A stretch of DNA of 64,000 nt, taken from Bacteroidales bacterium UBA1745 (lineage in GTDB: Bacteria; Bacteroidota; Bacteroidia; Bacteroidales; UBA932). This document shows positions 31,600 to 41,123 of this stretch, in pieces; the first letter of the stretch is position 1; each line of letters begins with the position of its first letter. Both the position numbers and the translations under genes were made by a program. The stretch spans positions 19,934 to 83,933 of the forward strand of contig DCHT01000026.1 in the NCBI GenBank assembly GCA_002314885.1, in the 5' to 3' direction. A model generated the notes under the pieces. That model saw only the letters and a list, made by a program, of their open reading frames with translations, ran no database searches and was not told the origin of the DNA.

Positions 31600-34500
31600 A
31601 TGAAGAAGCTTTTCCTCGCGACCTTAACATTTTTTTTCGCAATGGTCGGCTTTGCCCAGACCCACTCGATCAAACTTGTCCTGACGGATATGTCCACTGG
31701 TGAGGGTATTCCTTTCGCCACCGTGTCAATCACCCCCGAGGGATCCAGCAAGGCCAGCAAGTATGTCCTGACCGACGATCAGGGCAATGCCAAGATAGAC
31801 AAGGTCGCCAAGGGTTCTTACACCCTCAAGGGCGAACTTCTCGGCTATAAGGCTGCTTCTCAGGCTGTTACCGTTGAGGATAAGGACCTCGACCTCGGCC
31901 AGGTGAAGCTCGAGCCTGATTCCCAGATGCTTGACGCTGCCAGCGTTTCCGCTGTCGGCAACCCTATCACCATCAAGAAGGACACCATCGAGTACAATGC
32001 GACTTCCTTCAAGACCACTGACAACGATATGCTCGAGAACCTCCTCAAGAAGCTCCCTGGAGTAGAGGTCGGTTCCGACGGCTCAGTGACCGCGAACGGC
32101 AAGACCATCAGCAAGATCACCATCGACGGCAAGACCTTCTTCCTCGACGATCCTTCCCTCGCGACCAAGAACATCCCTGCGAAGATCGTGGAGAAGGTGA
32201 AGGTGGTGGAGAAGAAGTCCGACCAGGCTATGTTCACCGGCATTGACGACGGAGAGGAGGAGACCATCATCGACCTCAGCCTCAAGAAAGGTATGGCCAA
32301 GGGCTGGTTCGGCAACATCCTCGCAGGCGGCGGCCACGACATCCAGACTGTCGGCTTCGGCCAGGATGCCCGCTGGCAGGGTGCCGCAATGGTCGGCAAC
32401 TTTACTGACAAGGGTCAGGTGAGCGTCATCCTCAATGCCAACAACACCAACAACCGTGGCTTCAACGATATGGCCGGCTCAATGATGTCAGCTATGCGCG
32501 GAGGTCAGGGCGGTATGGGCCGTGGCGGCGGAATGTGGGGTCAGAACAACGGCATCCTCACTTCCTGGATGGCCGGTGTCAACGGCGCCTGGAGCCTTCT
32601 TGACAACGATATGGAACTTGGCGCGAACTATCTATACAACGGTACCAACACCGATGTGGAGGAACGTTCCACCAAGACTACTTTCGGCAACAGCGGTCTC
32701 AACCGCATCAACAACAGCGACGGTTTCAGCAATACCCTGACTCAGGGCCATCGCGTGGGCGTCCGTCTCGAACACAAGTTCTCCGACAAGACTTCCATCA
32801 TCTTCGAGCCTCAGTTCAACTACGGTATGGGCCGTTTCAACGAGTATTCCAACACTTCCACCCTCACCGAGAAGGAAGAGGTGCGCGACTCCACGAACAA
32901 GGGCTTCACCAACTCCTACGGACGCAACCAGAACTGGACGGCCAGCGGCTGGCTCCTCTTCCGTCAGAAGATAGGTGACAAGGCCGGCAGAACCTTCTCC
33001 GCCAATGTCAGGTACAGCTTCAGCGGCAACAAGGTGTATGATGCCTACAACCAGTCCCTCACTCAGATTATGAATGGCGGTTCCTGGGAGGACACCTACA
33101 CCAACCAGCGTTACGAGAGCAAGAGCAGCGGCGCCAGCATCAACTCCAGGATCGTCTACACTGAGCCTCTCGCCAAGAATCTCTTCCTCGAGGTTTACTA
33201 CGGCTATAACTGGAGCAGGAACGTCCAGCACAAGGACACCTACGACAGCTTCGGAGCACAGAGCTATTATTACGATGTCCACGAATACTCTGACGGAACG
33301 GAAGCCACATTCCGCAGACTGGTGTACAATCCTAACGGGGAAACCCTCAACGAGACCTACTCCAACGACATCGTCAACAGCAGCCAGACCCATCGTGCCG
33401 GAGCCACCCTCCAGTACCAGACCAAGAAGCTGCGTGCCCAGATCGGCGGTTCCTTCCAGCCTACGATCACGGACAATATGACCAACGGCGAGACCTATCA
33501 CAGCGTGAAGTACAACTGGTCTCCGCAGGCTATGATCAACTACGAGATCAACGACAACACTGAGTTCCGTATCTTCTACCGCGGCCGCAGCAGTCAGCCT
33601 TCCACAAGCCAGTTGATGCCTGTCCCGGACAACTCCAACCCTCTGAGCGTCTCCTTCGGTAACCCTTACCTTACCCCTTACTTCAACCATAATTTCAGGG
33701 GTACCTTCGGTCACACCAACAAGAAGACCTTCTTCTCCATCCGCGTGTTTGCTGACGGAAGCCTCGTTCAGGACGGCATCTCAAATGCGAAGTGGTATGA
33801 TGCCAACGGCGTACAGTATGCCCTGCCTCTGAATGGTTCCGTTACGGGTAGCGGCAACCTCGGATGCTTCCTCAACTCTCCGATTGCGAAGTCCAACTTC
33901 TCCGTTTCCAATATGTGCAATGTCTCATACGCTTCTTCCGCAACTTACGTGGGCAAGGATGAGAAGAGTGACTTCCTCACTACCAGGTATTACGATGCTG
34001 CAAATGCGGAGTTCAACTATGAGCAGTTCCACAAGGATTTCTTCGAGGACAAGACTTACAGCCTGGAGGACTACTTCATCAACAACCGCACCCGCACCCT
34101 CAGTGTGATGGAGCGCCTGAAGTTCACCTATCGCAACGATTTCGTCGAGGCCAGCCTCAGTGCACGTACCCGCTTCAGCAAGCCTTGGTACACTATGGAG
34201 AATGCCTCTTCGAATATGACCTTCGCGAACTCAGTACAGGCAGAAATGCTTTGGACAATCGACAAGGCCGGTATGGGCATCAATATGGACGGCAGCTACA
34301 ACTGGTACAACGGATATACCTCAGAGCAGCCTTCAGAGTGCATCATCAATGCGGAGATCACGAAGTTGCTCTTCAAGAACAAATTCACCCTCGCGCTCAA
34401 GTGTTATGATATTCTCAATCAGTCCAAGACCCTGACTGTCAGGGATACTGATGCATACCACAGCGAGGTCCGCAACAACACTCTCGGCCGCTATGTGATC

Positions 34501-34629
34501 CTGTCCCTTACCTACCGCTTCGGCAACTTCGGAAGGGCCGGCCAGCAGATGCGTGACAGAGGAATGGGCGGTCCTCGTGGTGGTGGCCCTATGGGCGGTG
34601 GCCCTCGCGGCGGCGGTGGAAGATGGTAA
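31600..34629 (+). CDS. Outer-membrane beta-barrel (TonB-receptor-like) protein
   Basis: About 1009 residues with a Sec signal (ending GFAQ). An N-terminal carboxypeptidase-regulatory-like domain (FATVSITPEG, GSYTLKGELLGYKAASQ) is followed by a plug-like region (NLLKKLPGVEVGSDG, ISKITIDGKTFFLDDPSLATK) and a large beta-barrel of the OMP_b-brl_3 type. A Gly/Met/Arg-rich insertion lies near residue 300 and a second such stretch forms the C-terminal tail. Its start (31600) was placed at the signal peptide; an upstream in-frame extension lies inside ruvC in another frame. Substrate unknown. No SusD partner is adjacent. Confidence 0.88.
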   Translation: MKKLFLATLTFFFAMVGFAQTHSIKLVLTDMSTGEGIPFATVSITPEGSSKASKYVLTDDQGNAKIDKVAKGSYTLKGELLGYKAASQAVTVEDKDLDLGQVKLEPDSQMLDAASVSAVGNPITIKKDTIEYNATSFKTTDNDMLENLLKKLPGVEVGSDGSVTANGKTISKITIDGKTFFLDDPSLATKNIPAKIVEKVKVVEKKSDQAMFTGIDDGEEETIIDLSLKKGMAKGWFGNILAGGGHDIQTVGFGQDARWQGAAMVGNFTDKGQVSVILNANNTNNRGFNDMAGSMMSAMRGGQGGMGRGGGMWGQNNGILTSWMAGVNGAWSLLDNDMELGANYLYNGTNTDVEERSTKTTFGNSGLNRINNSDGFSNTLTQGHRVGVRLEHKFSDKTSIIFEPQFNYGMGRFNEYSNTSTLTEKEEVRDSTNKGFTNSYGRNQNWTASGWLLFRQKIGDKAGRTFSANVRYSFSGNKVYDAYNQSLTQIMNGGSWEDTYTNQRYESKSSGASINSRIVYTEPLAKNLFLEVYYGYNWSRNVQHKDTYDSFGAQSYYYDVHEYSDGTEATFRRLVYNPNGETLNETYSNDIVNSSQTHRAGATLQYQTKKLRAQIGGSFQPTITDNMTNGETYHSVKYNWSPQAMINYEINDNTEFRIFYRGRSSQPSTSQLMPVPDNSNPLSVSFGNPYLTPYFNHNFRGTFGHTNKKTFFSIRVFADGSLVQDGISNAKWYDANGVQYALPLNGSVTGSGNLGCFLNSPIAKSNFSVSNMCNVSYASSATYVGKDEKSDFLTTRYYDAANAEFNYEQFHKDFFEDKTYSLEDYFINNRTRTLSVMERLKFTYRNDFVEASLSARTRFSKPWYTMENASSNMTFANSVQAEMLWTIDKAGMGINMDGSYNWYNGYTSEQPSECIINAEITKLLFKNKFTLALKCYDILNQSKTLTVRDTDAYHSEVRNNTLGRYVILSLTYRFGNFGRAGQQMRDRGMGGPRGGGPMGGGPRGGGGRW

Positions 34630-34698
34630 AAAATGACTAAATCACCTTTTTCTATTATTTTTTAGTACATTTTTCTTTTTTCACTGCAACGTTTCGCC

Positions 34699-34706
34699 TA
34701 TATTTG
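34699..34706 (+). promoter_or_regulatory. -7 element for Cys-rich lipoprotein unit
   Basis: TATATTTG in a T-rich 147-base gap. It lies 70 bases before the ATG at 34777. The T-runs at about 34647-34680 may contribute to termination of the upstream gene, but no clear stem was found. Confidence 0.55.
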
Positions 34707-34776
34707 CATCTTGTATTGCGGAACAATCAATATTGTATACTTATATATTTATAAACCTATTTTAAATTTCAGAAAA

Positions 34777-35013
34777 ATGAAGAAGATTATCGTAGCTCTC
34801 GCAGCAGCATCTCTCCTCCTCGCTTCTTGCAGCGGTGATATGTGCAAGTGTACCACCACCAAGGGTGAGAACAAAGTCGTAACTAAGGTAGCGCGTCCAG
34901 AGGACGGCAAGTGCTCTGACCTTGAGACTAATGGTAAGGGTGAGATCGGTGGTATTTCCATCGACACTGGCGTAAAGGTAAATTGCGTTACTATCTCAGA
35001 TTCTGCTGAGTAA
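34777..35013 (+). CDS. Small Cys-rich lipoprotein
   Basis: A 78-residue lipoprotein: signal MKKIIVALAAASLLLASC with the acylated Cys at 18. The mature part has four more cysteines (MCKC, GKCSD, VNCV), which could form two disulfides. No family recognised. It ends one base before the start of the MauE/thioredoxin-like gene, and the pair may act together in envelope disulfide chemistry; that is inference from the cysteines and the coupling. The start is at the signal peptide; codons upstream belong to the leader. Confidence 0.75.
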   Translation: MKKIIVALAAASLLLASCSGDMCKCTTTKGENKVVTKVARPEDGKCSDLETNGKGEIGGISIDTGVKVNCVTISDSAE

Positions 35014-35014
35014 T

Positions 35015-35941
35015 TTGAAGCTGGTCTCCAGAATTATCTTGGGCGCGGTTTTCTGCGCCTCTGCAATATCGAAGCTCTTCTCAGTGGAGAGCTTCGATTT
35101 GTATATTTTCTCTTTTCAGCTGTTCTCATTCGATTTGAGCTCCCTCTTTGCACGTCTGCTGATAATCTGCGAACTGCTTCTGGGACTCGGGCTTATGAGC
35201 GGCTTCTGGCGCAGGACCGTCAACTGGTGCTGCGTCGCAATGCTCGGCGTCTTTTCCGCCATCCTTGTCTGGCGCTGGGCTATAGGGGACACTGGTTCCT
35301 GCCATTGCTTCGGGGATGTGCTGGATATGAATCCCTGGCAGTCTCTGCTGAAAAATGCAGGTTTTTCTGTGCTTCTTGCCCTTGGCTGGAAGGCTCCGAA
35401 GAAGGATTGGCTCCCATCCCGGATGTGGCGCGGGATAATCACAGCCGCAGTTTCAATCCTCGTGACTCTGACTGTATTCCTGGCCTGGACTCCAGGCATC
35501 TGGTGGCGTTGGATGGGACACCGTTCCACTGATCTCGTGGAAGAACAATGGCAGCCTTATTCCGAGGAATACGGTTACAATGAGGGCCGTCAGGTCGTGC
35601 TCTTCCTCAGTCCATTGTGCGAACATTGTCAGCACTGCATTTCCAAGGTCTCGACCATTATTTCACGTCACGATCTGCCAAAGGATCGCATCCATTCCGT
35701 GTTTATGATCCTGGCGTCCAACCCTGAGGAGAACCCTCTGCTTCTTCCTTATTTCTATGAGAAGGCGGGCATTGAGGATCCGGGTTTGGATACTCATCAC
35801 ATTTCCGTAGATGACTTCATTCCAATGACGGACGGCTCGATGCCTCTCGTCTGTCTCTTCGAGGACGGCGTCCTTGTGACTGAGTACAGCTACAACACCC
35901 TCGACGAGAAGGCTTTCGTCGAGTTCCTGAAGGGGGAGTAG
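35015..35941 (+). CDS. MauE/DoxX-like membrane protein with thioredoxin-like C-terminus
   Basis: A 308-residue protein. The first ~170 residues hold four or five membrane segments resembling the MauE/DoxX group (LGAVFCASAISKLFSVESFD, and a paired-cysteine GSCHCFGD facing the periplasm). After a last helix (about 145-165) comes a soluble domain with VVLFLSPLCEHCQHC, carrying a Cys-x-x-Cys redox pair as in thioredoxin-fold proteins. A role in moving reducing equivalents across the inner membrane to envelope proteins is likely. The start is TTG 35015, directly behind the lipoprotein stop. It ends two bases before the convergent regulator gene. Confidence 0.78.
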   Translation: MKLVSRIILGAVFCASAISKLFSVESFDLYIFSFQLFSFDLSSLFARLLIICELLLGLGLMSGFWRRTVNWCCVAMLGVFSAILVWRWAIGDTGSCHCFGDVLDMNPWQSLLKNAGFSVLLALGWKAPKKDWLPSRMWRGIITAAVSILVTLTVFLAWTPGIWWRWMGHRSTDLVEEQWQPYSEEYGYNEGRQVVLFLSPLCEHCQHCISKVSTIISRHDLPKDRIHSVFMILASNPEENPLLLPYFYEKAGIEDPGLDTHHISVDDFIPMTDGSMPLVCLFEDGVLVTEYSYNTLDEKAFVEFLKGE

Positions 35942-35943
35942 GG

Positions 35944-38900
35944 TTATCTGCTGTCCCTGTACTCCTTTGGAGTATGTCCATATTTTGCGGAGAACACTTT
36001 GTGGAAGTAAGCCTTGCTTGAGAATCCGCATTCATACATTATCTCCTGTACGGTCTTTTTCGTCGTCCTCAGCAGTTTTTCAGCGTGCTGCAGTCTGATG
36101 CTTCGTATGTATTCCGTCGGTGTCATTTCCAGCGAAGCCTTCATTGCCCTGTAGATTTTCATCTTGCTGGTAGCGGTCTGTTCGGCTATGTCATCAAGAG
36201 TCATATTCTCGTTGCTGATATTCTTCATTATGACGTCAGTAACTTTGCTGAGCAGCCTCTTAGTCTCTTTTGTAACCACTTTCCCCGAGTAGAGGTCCAT
36301 TGCGGCCACTGATGAATTGGAATACTCCATCACGGCTTTGTCCCTGTTCAGGAGGGAATCCACGACCGCGGACAAATGCTTAGGGTTGAATGGCTTGCTG
36401 ACATATCTGTCCGCGCCTTCGGAAAGGCCTTTGACCTGGTCTTCTACGGTGTTCTTTGTGGAAAGGAGAATAACCGGAATGCGCCTTGTGATTTCATCAT
36501 TCTTGAGGGCCTTGACCAGTTCTATACCATTCATCTTCGGCATTACGACATCACTGATGATAACAGCCGGTACCTGTTGTCTCACGCTCGCCAGTGCCTC
36601 TTCTCCGTTTCTGGCAAGCTCTATGTCGAACTTGTCTTCGAACAGGCCTGAAATGAAGGAAAGGATTTCTTCATCGTCATCCACGATGAGGAGACTTCGT
36701 CCCTTCGGCTTGCTGTTCTCCTGATTGTCCTTCCTCTTATGGGACGGCGTGAAGTATTGCATAGTGCGCCACTGATCGTCGGAACTGGTCTCTATCATTT
36801 CCTCTGGGGTGCCTTCCATCTGTGGCAGTCTCACTGCCAGGCATACGTAGGAGTTCCCGTCACTCAGGCACTCGATCGTGCCTCCCAGCTGCTCTGCGAA
36901 GTCTTTGCAGGTAGCCAGGCCTATGCCGTTGCTGCTGTTTTTGCCCCTGGCGACATTCCTCTCATATTTCCGAAGCACCTCATAGCTGTTGAACACAATC
37001 TTCCTCTGGTCGTCGCTCATACCTACTCCGTGGTTTGTCACACGCATTGAGAGCATATCTTCTTCCTTCTCTATTGCAATCTCTATCGAGTATCCTCCTG
37101 GGGTGTATTTGACTGCGTTCGAGATGAAGTTGAACAGGATTTTGTCGACCAGGTTGCGGTCTGTCTGCCAATAGAGACCTTCCGGTTCTACCTTGGCCTT
37201 GATGCTGATGTTCTTCTCAACCAGTTCTTCTGCAAAATACTCCAGGTTCCTGTCTGTCAGTTCCTGCATATCCACCTTGTTGCACCTGATGCTCAGGTGG
37301 CCGGTCTCTGCCTTTCGGAAATCCAGAAGTTCCTGGATCATAGTTCTCATCCTCTCTGAATTCTTTTCGATGAGATGGGCATAATGCCTGGTTGTATAGT
37401 CGGTTGACGGGTTACGTAGAATCTGCACGCACGGACCATATATCAATGTCAGTGAATTCGAGAATTCGTGCGCAATGACCGTGAAGAAATTGAGTTTTGC
37501 CTCGTGTACGGCAGCAATCTTCTCTTTTTCTATCCTTCGCATTCTTCTCTCCTTTCGGTTGCGTGCCGTCTGCCTCGCAAATGCGATGCTCAGGCCACCG
37601 GTAAGCAATAGGATGAAGATATAGATTGCAATCGCCCACGCCGATGCATACCACGCTGCGGGCACGTGGAATGGAATAGTTGCCCCGTCTTCGAGCCAGG
37701 CCCCTTCCGGACCGCTGCAGCGGACTTTGAGCGTGTAGTTGCCTGGTTTCAGTTTGGTGAGCACGATTGTGCCTGAGTGTCCTAAGTCAATCCAGTCGCT
37801 CAGCATTCCGTCTACGGCGTATGAAAGACTGCGCTTGTTGGAGTTGATGTAGTCAACTGGAACAAAGGTAAAGGATATGGACTTAACTCCCCTCGGAGCT
37901 TCCATTACACCCGTTTCCTGATCGATATACTCGTTGATATGAACGTCTGCGTTGTCTATCCTGAACGATTCAAGCACTATCTGCGGGATGTACTCATTCG
38001 GCTTCACGGCATTCGGATCAAATGCGGTAATACCATTGATGTTTCCGAACAGGAAGAAGTCTTTTGTGAAGGCGAACGCCGCTCCGTCGCTGAATTCGTT
38101 GCCGTAGAGGCCGTCTTCCGCATAGTATGGAACTATGGTATATTCACCTTCTACGCATTGTATGCAGGCAAGACCGTTGTTGGTGCTGGCCCAGGTGTGG
38201 CCTGCGTCGTCTTTGAGCATACCGTGTATGGTGTTGTTCGGCAGGTGCTTCTTCTCGTCGAGTTTTACATAATTGTCTGGGTCTGATGTGTCGGGGAATA
38301 TGAACAGTCCGGTACTTGTCCCGACCCAAAGGCTGCCGTTCTCTTCGGAGAGCAGGCTGAGGACGTCTCTTCGATCTACCGCATTTGACAGTGAAGTGAA
38401 ACTGTCGTCGGATATGCAGTATCGGCTTACTCCTCCACCGCGAGTGCCAATCCAGATGTTGTCGTCGTCTTTCTTTTCCAGTGCATAAATGATGTTGCTG
38501 GACAGGGCCTTGTCCTTTCCCATTCGGAATTGCCGGTACGACTTAAGTTCAACGGGAGACTTGTCTATATCCAGTACAAGATGGAACAGACCATTACCGC
38601 TGGTACCTATCCATAGCTCGTTCTCTTTCCAAGGCAGTATGTCATAGACTGAACTCAGGCGGCAATCTTCCGGAAGACGTAGTTTTTTCATCTGTCCTCT
38701 TTCCAGGTAGTTCAGTCCGTTGCCGTCCGTTCCCATCCACACCAGGCCTCGGCTGTCCATCGCCATCGCATATACGGAATTGTTGATCATTCCGTTCTCT
38801 GTGGAGTATCTTTTTGAGAGTATTCGGTTCTTGTGGTCAAAGAGGTAGACTCCTCGACCTTTCGTACCTACCAGCAGGTTGTATGCCGGGTCGTTGCTGA

Positions 38901-39915
38901 AGCATCGTATTGCGCGCCCAGAGAAGAGATCTTCGCTTTTGTCCGGGAACGCAATGAAGTTTCCGCTGTTTTCCGGCAGGAATTCCCAGACGCCGAGCAT
39001 ATCCGTTCCAGCCCAAATAATGTCCTGGCTTCCTCTTATGACGGAAAGAACGTTGACGTCACTTGCCAATACTTGTCTTGATCTGCTATTGAGATCCAGT
39101 GAGATAAGGCCGAATTCTCCTCCTAAAAGCAAGGCTTCGTCAGAGGCGAATGCGCAGTTCATAAGTGGGTAACTGCCGATGTCTTCGCTGGCACCTAGCA
39201 TTGCTGAGAATCTTGAAATCCGGCCGTCATTGTGCTGAATAAAAATATAGGAGCCGTGTGAATTGCCGAATATGGTGTGGACCTCTTCTCCGGAAATGTT
39301 GTCGCCTGCTATTGAGCCATCAGCGCCAAAAACATAGCAATGCAGAGAGGAGTTCTTATGCAACACCCAGAGTCTTCCTTCTGCGTCAAACAGCGCGTTT
39401 GAGAAGTTGTCTGCCTCAAGGATTTTTTCGAATCCTTTGGTCTTGAAGCGGTATGCTCCGTTTCCATCTATAAAAACGTATATGGTATTGTCAGGGGACT
39501 TGCAGATTTTGAAGGCATTCTCTCCAAGTATGTTCAGGGCTTCCGCGTCATTGAACCATTTGCTGAATTCACCGCTGGATTCGTCATATCTGTTGATGCC
39601 AAGGTCTGTTGCTACCCAGAAGATGCCATCCGCCTCTTCCATAATGCTTCGGATTACCGTGTTGCTTATGCTGCCTGGTTCTGATGGGTCCGGCTTGAAG
39701 CATTTTATGGTTATTCCGTTGTAAAGGTTCAGGCCATCCCAGGTCCCCAGCCACATTCTGTTCCTGCTGTCTTGCATAATGCAGTTGACGGAACTGTTGC
39801 TCAAATTCTCCCTGCTGGTGAGTTTTCGTACTTCAAAAGTACTGTTTGATGCAGCAAAAGACAGCGTACAGAGCGCTGAGAGGCTGATTATGGCTAACAA
39901 TCTAAGTGGTCGCAT
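35944..39915 (-). CDS. Hybrid two-component system regulator (HTCS)
   Basis: About 1323 residues combining sensor and response regulator. Signal peptide (MRPLRLLAIISLSALC), then two periplasmic beta-propellers made of Reg_prop repeats (such as DSRNRMWLGTWDGLNLYNG) and a Y_Y_Y domain, about 25-745. One membrane helix lies near 752-775. The histidine kinase has its phospho-acceptor at His816 in VIAHEFSNSLTLI, where SNS replaces the usual RTP, then HATPase (NAVKYTPGG, SNGIGLATCK). A receiver domain has Asp1122 in IISDVVMPKMNG, and an AraC-type DNA-binding domain closes the protein. It is divergent from the GH130-SusCD genes and should control them. Start placed at the signal peptide, ten codons inside the longest frame. 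Confidence 0.96.
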   Translation of the reverse strand: MRPLRLLAIISLSALCTLSFAASNSTFEVRKLTSRENLSNSSVNCIMQDSRNRMWLGTWDGLNLYNGITIKCFKPDPSEPGSISNTVIRSIMEEADGIFWVATDLGINRYDESSGEFSKWFNDAEALNILGENAFKICKSPDNTIYVFIDGNGAYRFKTKGFEKILEADNFSNALFDAEGRLWVLHKNSSLHCYVFGADGSIAGDNISGEEVHTIFGNSHGSYIFIQHNDGRISRFSAMLGASEDIGSYPLMNCAFASDEALLLGGEFGLISLDLNSRSRQVLASDVNVLSVIRGSQDIIWAGTDMLGVWEFLPENSGNFIAFPDKSEDLFSGRAIRCFSNDPAYNLLVGTKGRGVYLFDHKNRILSKRYSTENGMINNSVYAMAMDSRGLVWMGTDGNGLNYLERGQMKKLRLPEDCRLSSVYDILPWKENELWIGTSGNGLFHLVLDIDKSPVELKSYRQFRMGKDKALSSNIIYALEKKDDDNIWIGTRGGGVSRYCISDDSFTSLSNAVDRRDVLSLLSEENGSLWVGTSTGLFIFPDTSDPDNYVKLDEKKHLPNNTIHGMLKDDAGHTWASTNNGLACIQCVEGEYTIVPYYAEDGLYGNEFSDGAAFAFTKDFFLFGNINGITAFDPNAVKPNEYIPQIVLESFRIDNADVHINEYIDQETGVMEAPRGVKSISFTFVPVDYINSNKRSLSYAVDGMLSDWIDLGHSGTIVLTKLKPGNYTLKVRCSGPEGAWLEDGATIPFHVPAAWYASAWAIAIYIFILLLTGGLSIAFARQTARNRKERRMRRIEKEKIAAVHEAKLNFFTVIAHEFSNSLTLIYGPCVQILRNPSTDYTTRHYAHLIEKNSERMRTMIQELLDFRKAETGHLSIRCNKVDMQELTDRNLEYFAEELVEKNISIKAKVEPEGLYWQTDRNLVDKILFNFISNAVKYTPGGYSIEIAIEKEEDMLSMRVTNHGVGMSDDQRKIVFNSYEVLRKYERNVARGKNSSNGIGLATCKDFAEQLGGTIECLSDGNSYVCLAVRLPQMEGTPEEMIETSSDDQWRTMQYFTPSHKRKDNQENSKPKGRSLLIVDDDEEILSFISGLFEDKFDIELARNGEEALASVRQQVPAVIISDVVMPKMNGIELVKALKNDEITRRIPVILLSTKNTVEDQVKGLSEGADRYVSKPFNPKHLSAVVDSLLNRDKAVMEYSNSSVAAMDLYSGKVVTKETKRLLSKVTDVIMKNISNENMTLDDIAEQTATSKMKIYRAMKASLEMTPTEYIRSIRLQHAEKLLRTTKKTVQEIMYECGFSSKAYFHKVFSAKYGHTPKEYRDSR

Positions 39916-40017
39916 CTGAAAGGAATGAGTACTATTAATATTCAATTTTTATCTTCCGATGTAAATTTAGAGTTACTTTTTGAAATATAAAAGTACCCTA
40001 AGGCTTGGTATGTAAAC

Positions 40018-40025
40018 TAATTTTG
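40018..40025 (+). promoter_or_regulatory. -7 element of the polysaccharide utilisation operon
   Basis: TAATTTTG, 41 bases before the GH130 start. No good -33 element lies at 19-21 bases, as expected for a promoter that needs the HTCS activator. Confidence 0.55.
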
Positions 40026-40066
40026 CATTATCGATAACCACGGAAATAACTAAAACGATAAACAAT

Positions 40067-41116
40067 ATGGATATTGCAAGACGTAATCCCGCCAACCCTA
40101 TTATGAGGCCTTCCGACCTTAAGCCAGGAATCAACGGAATGGAAATCACCTGTCTCCTCAACCCCGGTGTCTTCCGTATGGACGGCAAAACTTTCCTTGT
40201 GCTCCGCGTTGCTGAAAGGCCTGTTCAGGACGGTGATAAGATCAGTTTCCCCGTTTATAACGAACAAGGCCAGATAGAGGTCCTTTCCTTCGACAAGAAC
40301 GATCCTCGCCTCGATGCAAGTGACCCTCGTGTTATTATATATAATGGTAACTATTATCTCACCACTCTCTCATACCTTAGAATAGTATGCAGTGAGGATG
40401 GTGTGAATTTCTATGAAGATCCTGCGTATCCTCCTATCTTCGGAGAGGGTTTCCAGGAGTCTTTCGGAATTGAGGACTGCCGCGTCGCCACTATGGCTGA
40501 CGGTGGATTCTGCCTTACATTCACAGAGGTGTCACCAGTTGCTGTCGGCGTAGGTCTCATTCAGACCAATGATTTCAAGACATACGACAGAGTCGGTATG
40601 ATCTTCCCTCCTCACAACAAGGACTGCGCTATCTTCCAGGAGAAGATCAACGGAATGTACTACGCGTTCCACAGGCCAAGCAGCCCTGAACTCGGTGGCA
40701 ACTACATCTGGGTTGCCGAGTCTCCGGACCGCATTCACTGGGGTAAGCACAAATGCATCTGCACCACCCGACCTGGTTACTGGGATTCTGCACGTGTAGG
40801 CGCCGGCTGTGCTCCTATCTGGACTCCGGAGGGCTGGCTCGAAATCTATCACGGTGCTACCAAGGAGAACCGTTACTGCCTCGGTGCCCTTCTTCTCGAT
40901 CTCAACGATCCGACCAAGGTACTCGCTCGTTCCGAGGAGCCTATTATGGAGCCTATTGCTGAATACGAGCAGACCGGTTTCTTCGGAAACGTAGTATTCA
41001 CCAACGGTCAGTGGGTAGAGGGTGATACCATCCATATCTACTACGGCGCCTCTGACGAAGTAATCTGCCAGGCTGACTTCTCTATCAAGGAAATTCTCGC
41101 AACTCTCAAGAAGTAA
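40067..41116 (+). CDS. GH130 phosphorylase/hydrolase (beta-mannoside type)
   Basis: A 349-residue cytoplasmic enzyme of glycoside hydrolase family 130, a five-bladed propeller family of inverting beta-mannoside phosphorylases and beta-1,2-mannosidases. Visible blocks include NPGVFRMDGKTFLVLRVAERP, SDPRVI, FGIEDCRVATMADG (the 'EDPR' region with the proposed proton donor Asp; here Pro is Cys), GYWDSARVGAGCAPI and GWLEIYHGA. No signal peptide is present, so it acts on imported oligosaccharide, probably together with the adjacent MFS transporter. Phosphorylase versus hydrolase activity cannot be told by eye. Confidence 0.93.
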   Translation: MDIARRNPANPIMRPSDLKPGINGMEITCLLNPGVFRMDGKTFLVLRVAERPVQDGDKISFPVYNEQGQIEVLSFDKNDPRLDASDPRVIIYNGNYYLTTLSYLRIVCSEDGVNFYEDPAYPPIFGEGFQESFGIEDCRVATMADGGFCLTFTEVSPVAVGVGLIQTNDFKTYDRVGMIFPPHNKDCAIFQEKINGMYYAFHRPSSPELGGNYIWVAESPDRIHWGKHKCICTTRPGYWDSARVGAGCAPIWTPEGWLEIYHGATKENRYCLGALLLDLNDPTKVLARSEEPIMEPIAEYEQTGFFGNVVFTNGQWVEGDTIHIYYGASDEVICQADFSIKEILATLKK

Positions 41117-41123
41117 GACTACG

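Noticed and set aside
32632..33714. 360-codon minus-strand frame opposite the beta-barrel gene
   Set aside because: Shadow of the barrel gene; no start context or promoter.
39994..40010. TACC...GGTA as an HTCS operator palindrome
   Set aside because: Only the outer four bases pair and the inner part is off-centre; insufficient to call a site.
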